Positions 6,182-7,312 of a DNA stretch of 7,312 nucleotides are shown here, piece by piece. The notes below the pieces were generated by a model that saw only the letters and a program-made list of their open reading frames with translations, was not told where the DNA came from and did not search any database. Each line of letters begins with the position of its first letter. Within the stretch, counting starts at the first letter, position 1. Both the position numbers and the translations under genes were made by a program. Origin of the DNA: Candidatus Aminicenantota bacterium (GTDB lineage Bacteria; Acidobacteriota; Aminicenantia; Aminicenantales; Aminicenantaceae); NCBI GenBank assembly GCA_004378665.1, contig SOIA01000329.1, forward strand, positions 1 to 7,312, in the 5' to 3' direction.

Positions 6182-7310
6182 CACTTTTTGCTTTTCTTTG
6201 GCTGGCAAAAGACTGATACAAAGCATCTGTCTCTGAAAGCATTTTTTTTCTTGTGAATTTTTCCTTGAACCTGGCACGCCCCTTTTTCCCCATTTCTTTC
6301 GCCTTTTCCGGATTTTGAAGAAGTTCGATGATGGCTTTGGCGAGCGCGCCCGGATCTCCAGGAGAAACAAGAAAACCGGTTTCTCCTTTTTTGACCGCTT
6401 CGGGGATGCCTCCGATATCAGTCGCGACCACAGGCTTTTCTGCGGCCATGGCCTCGATGATCGCGATGCCCAGCCCTTCCCGGGAGGAAGAGGGGAGCAC
6501 GAACACTTCCATAACGGAAAGTATCTTCGGGACATCCTTCCTTGTCCCTGTAAACATGATAAAAGGATGGGCATTAAAATTTTTCACCTGGTCTTCCAGC
6601 TCTGTCCGAAGAGGCCCATCTCCGACGATCAGAAATTTCGCAGAGGGGAGTTCCTCTTTAACCAGAGAAGCGGCCTGGATCAGGTATTCGTGGCCCTTGT
6701 GGGGAGTGAGAGAGGAGACCGTCCCGACAACAAGAGCTTTCTCGTCTATGCCGAGCTCTGTGCGAATGGATGGGGCGTCTTCCATCGGATAGAACCGTTC
6801 TTCATCCACGCCGTTATAGATAACCAGAGTTTTTCCGTCTCCGACTTTTTCGATATCCTTAACAAAATTCTCGACAGCCCTGGAGCAGCAAATGATCTTG
6901 TGGGTGAAGCGGCTCAATTTCCTTTCCATTAAGATGTGTCTTTTTTTGTAATCCCAGTATGTGCTGTGCACATGCGCGAAGATGACCGGAATCCCGGCTT
7001 TTTTGGCGGAGAGCCGGCCGATGACCGAGGCGAAATAGCCGTGAGTGTGAACGATATCCGGCCCGGCTTCTGTGAGGAGACGTTTCAACCTAAGGATTTT
7101 CAGGGGATTATGATAGCTCGATATGCCCAGGATCTTCACCTCGATTCCCTTCTCGGCGAGTTCATCGGCTGTGTTTCCTCCTCTGGCGATACACCAGACC
7201 CGCACATCATATTTTTCGCTGTCCAGCCCCTCGGCGATATCCGCGATGACCCTCTCCGCACCGCCGGTTTTCATGTCTTCGACCAGATGGATTACCGTGA
7301 GTTTTTTCAC
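6168..7310 (-). CDS. GT4 family glycosyltransferase (first gene of the visible run)
   Basis: Predicted retaining, GT-B fold glycosyltransferase of family GT4, 380 aa, a normal length. It would move a sugar from a nucleotide donor to a lipid-linked glycan at the cytoplasmic membrane face. The N-terminal acceptor domain opens with a beta strand followed by the GGAER motif (residues 16-20), and HTHGYF lies near residues 88-93. The C-terminal donor domain has GDGPL (230-234) and the EX7E pair E278/E286, followed by EAMAAEKPVVATDIGG. The usual Arg of the donor-phosphate loop (G-R-L...K-G) is Ser200, while Lys205 is kept. The start is a GTG only two bases from the window edge. It fits the normal family N-terminus, but an upstream start cannot be excluded. 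The GTGA at the start could overlap the stop of a preceding gene. The 3' end overlaps the next gene by 14 bases. Donor and acceptor are unknown. Confidence 0.9.
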   Translation of the reverse strand: MKKLTVIHLVEDMKTGGAERVIADIAEGLDSEKYDVRVWCIARGGNTADELAEKGIEVKILGISSYHNPLKILRLKRLLTEAGPDIVHTHGYFASVIGRLSAKKAGIPVIFAHVHSTYWDYKKRHILMERKLSRFTHKIICCSRAVENFVKDIEKVGDGKTLVIYNGVDEERFYPMEDAPSIRTELGIDEKALVVGTVSSLTPHKGHEYLIQAASLVKEELPSAKFLIVGDGPLRTELEDQVKNFNAHPFIMFTGTRKDVPKILSVMEVFVLPSSSREGLGIAIIEAMAAEKPVVATDIGGIPEAVKKGETGFLVSPGDPGALAKAIIELLQNPEKAKEMGKKGRARFKEKFTRKKMLSETDALYQSFASQRKAKSDETA

Positions 7311-7312
7311 TT

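Larger units (their letters stand above)
8..7310 (-). other. Co-directional glycan-assembly operon segment, open at both ends
   Basis: Seven genes on one strand leave no non-coding stretch longer than six bases within the run. Junctions in reading order are overlaps of 14, 16 and 4 bases, gaps of 6 and 4 bases, and an overlap of 11 bases. This supports a single transcript with coupled translation. No internal promoter or terminator hairpin was seen. Contents are three GT4, two GT9 and two zinc-ribbon methyltransferases, which points to LPS core or surface polysaccharide synthesis. Polymerase, flippase and ligase genes are not in view. Confidence 0.8.

Noticed and set aside
251..6450. Recurring GCCATGGC-like string in three places (about 251, 5308 and 6447)
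   Set aside because: These are the codons for the conserved EAMA block of the three GT4 proteins, so they reflect protein conservation and not a DNA repeat.
6182..6574. 131 open codons upstream of the second GT4 start, in its frame and inside the first GT4 gene
   Set aside because: The predicted extension is rich in Ser, Arg, Lys and Pro and has no GT4 features, while the overlapping frame encodes the conserved EX7E region of the first gene. The family N-terminus begins at 6181.
6315..6932. 205-codon open frame on the plus strand
   Set aside because: It is antisense to a well-supported GT4 gene, shows no recognisable motif, and is explained by the codon pattern of the sense gene.

Overview
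All seven protein-coding genes in this window lie on the minus strand, so the cluster reads from right to left. Together they cover essentially the whole window, and no two genes are more than six bases apart. They look like the interior of a surface-glycan assembly operon of a diderm (LPS-type) bacterium. That inference rests on two family GT9 (ADP-heptose:LPS heptosyltransferase-like) proteins. GC content looks close to half by eye. The gene style fits lineages such as Omnitrophota, Nitrospirota, Desulfobacterota or Aminicenantes, but the sequence alone does not decide between them.

In transcription order the layout is: a GT4 glycosyltransferase (6168-7310), a second GT4 (5051-6181), a zinc-ribbon SAM methyltransferase (4233-5066), a second zinc-ribbon methyltransferase (3367-4236), a GT9 transferase (2218-3360), a second GT9 (1155-2213), and a third GT4 (8-1165). 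Three protein families account for all seven genes, and members of the same family sit next to each other in pairs. Junctions are overlaps of 14, 16, 4 and 11 bases or gaps of 6 and 4 bases, so translational coupling is likely throughout. No promoter, terminator, RNA gene, mobile element or CRISPR array is visible, and both ends of the operon lie outside the window.

The likely joint role is sequential sugar addition to a lipid-linked glycan (LPS core, O-antigen or capsule-like polymer) at the cytoplasmic face of the inner membrane. The two methyltransferases would modify a sugar or cap the chain. No polymerase, flippase, ligase or nucleotide-sugar synthesis gene is present here, so the polymer cannot be named.

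The most unusual signal is in the GT9 pair. The downstream copy has Asn where family members carry the N-terminal catalytic-type Asp, but keeps the Lys and Asp of the C-terminal domain. The upstream copy keeps the N-terminal Asp but has Gln and Asn at those two C-terminal positions. The rest of the window is an ordinary, if densely packed, glycosyltransferase cluster.
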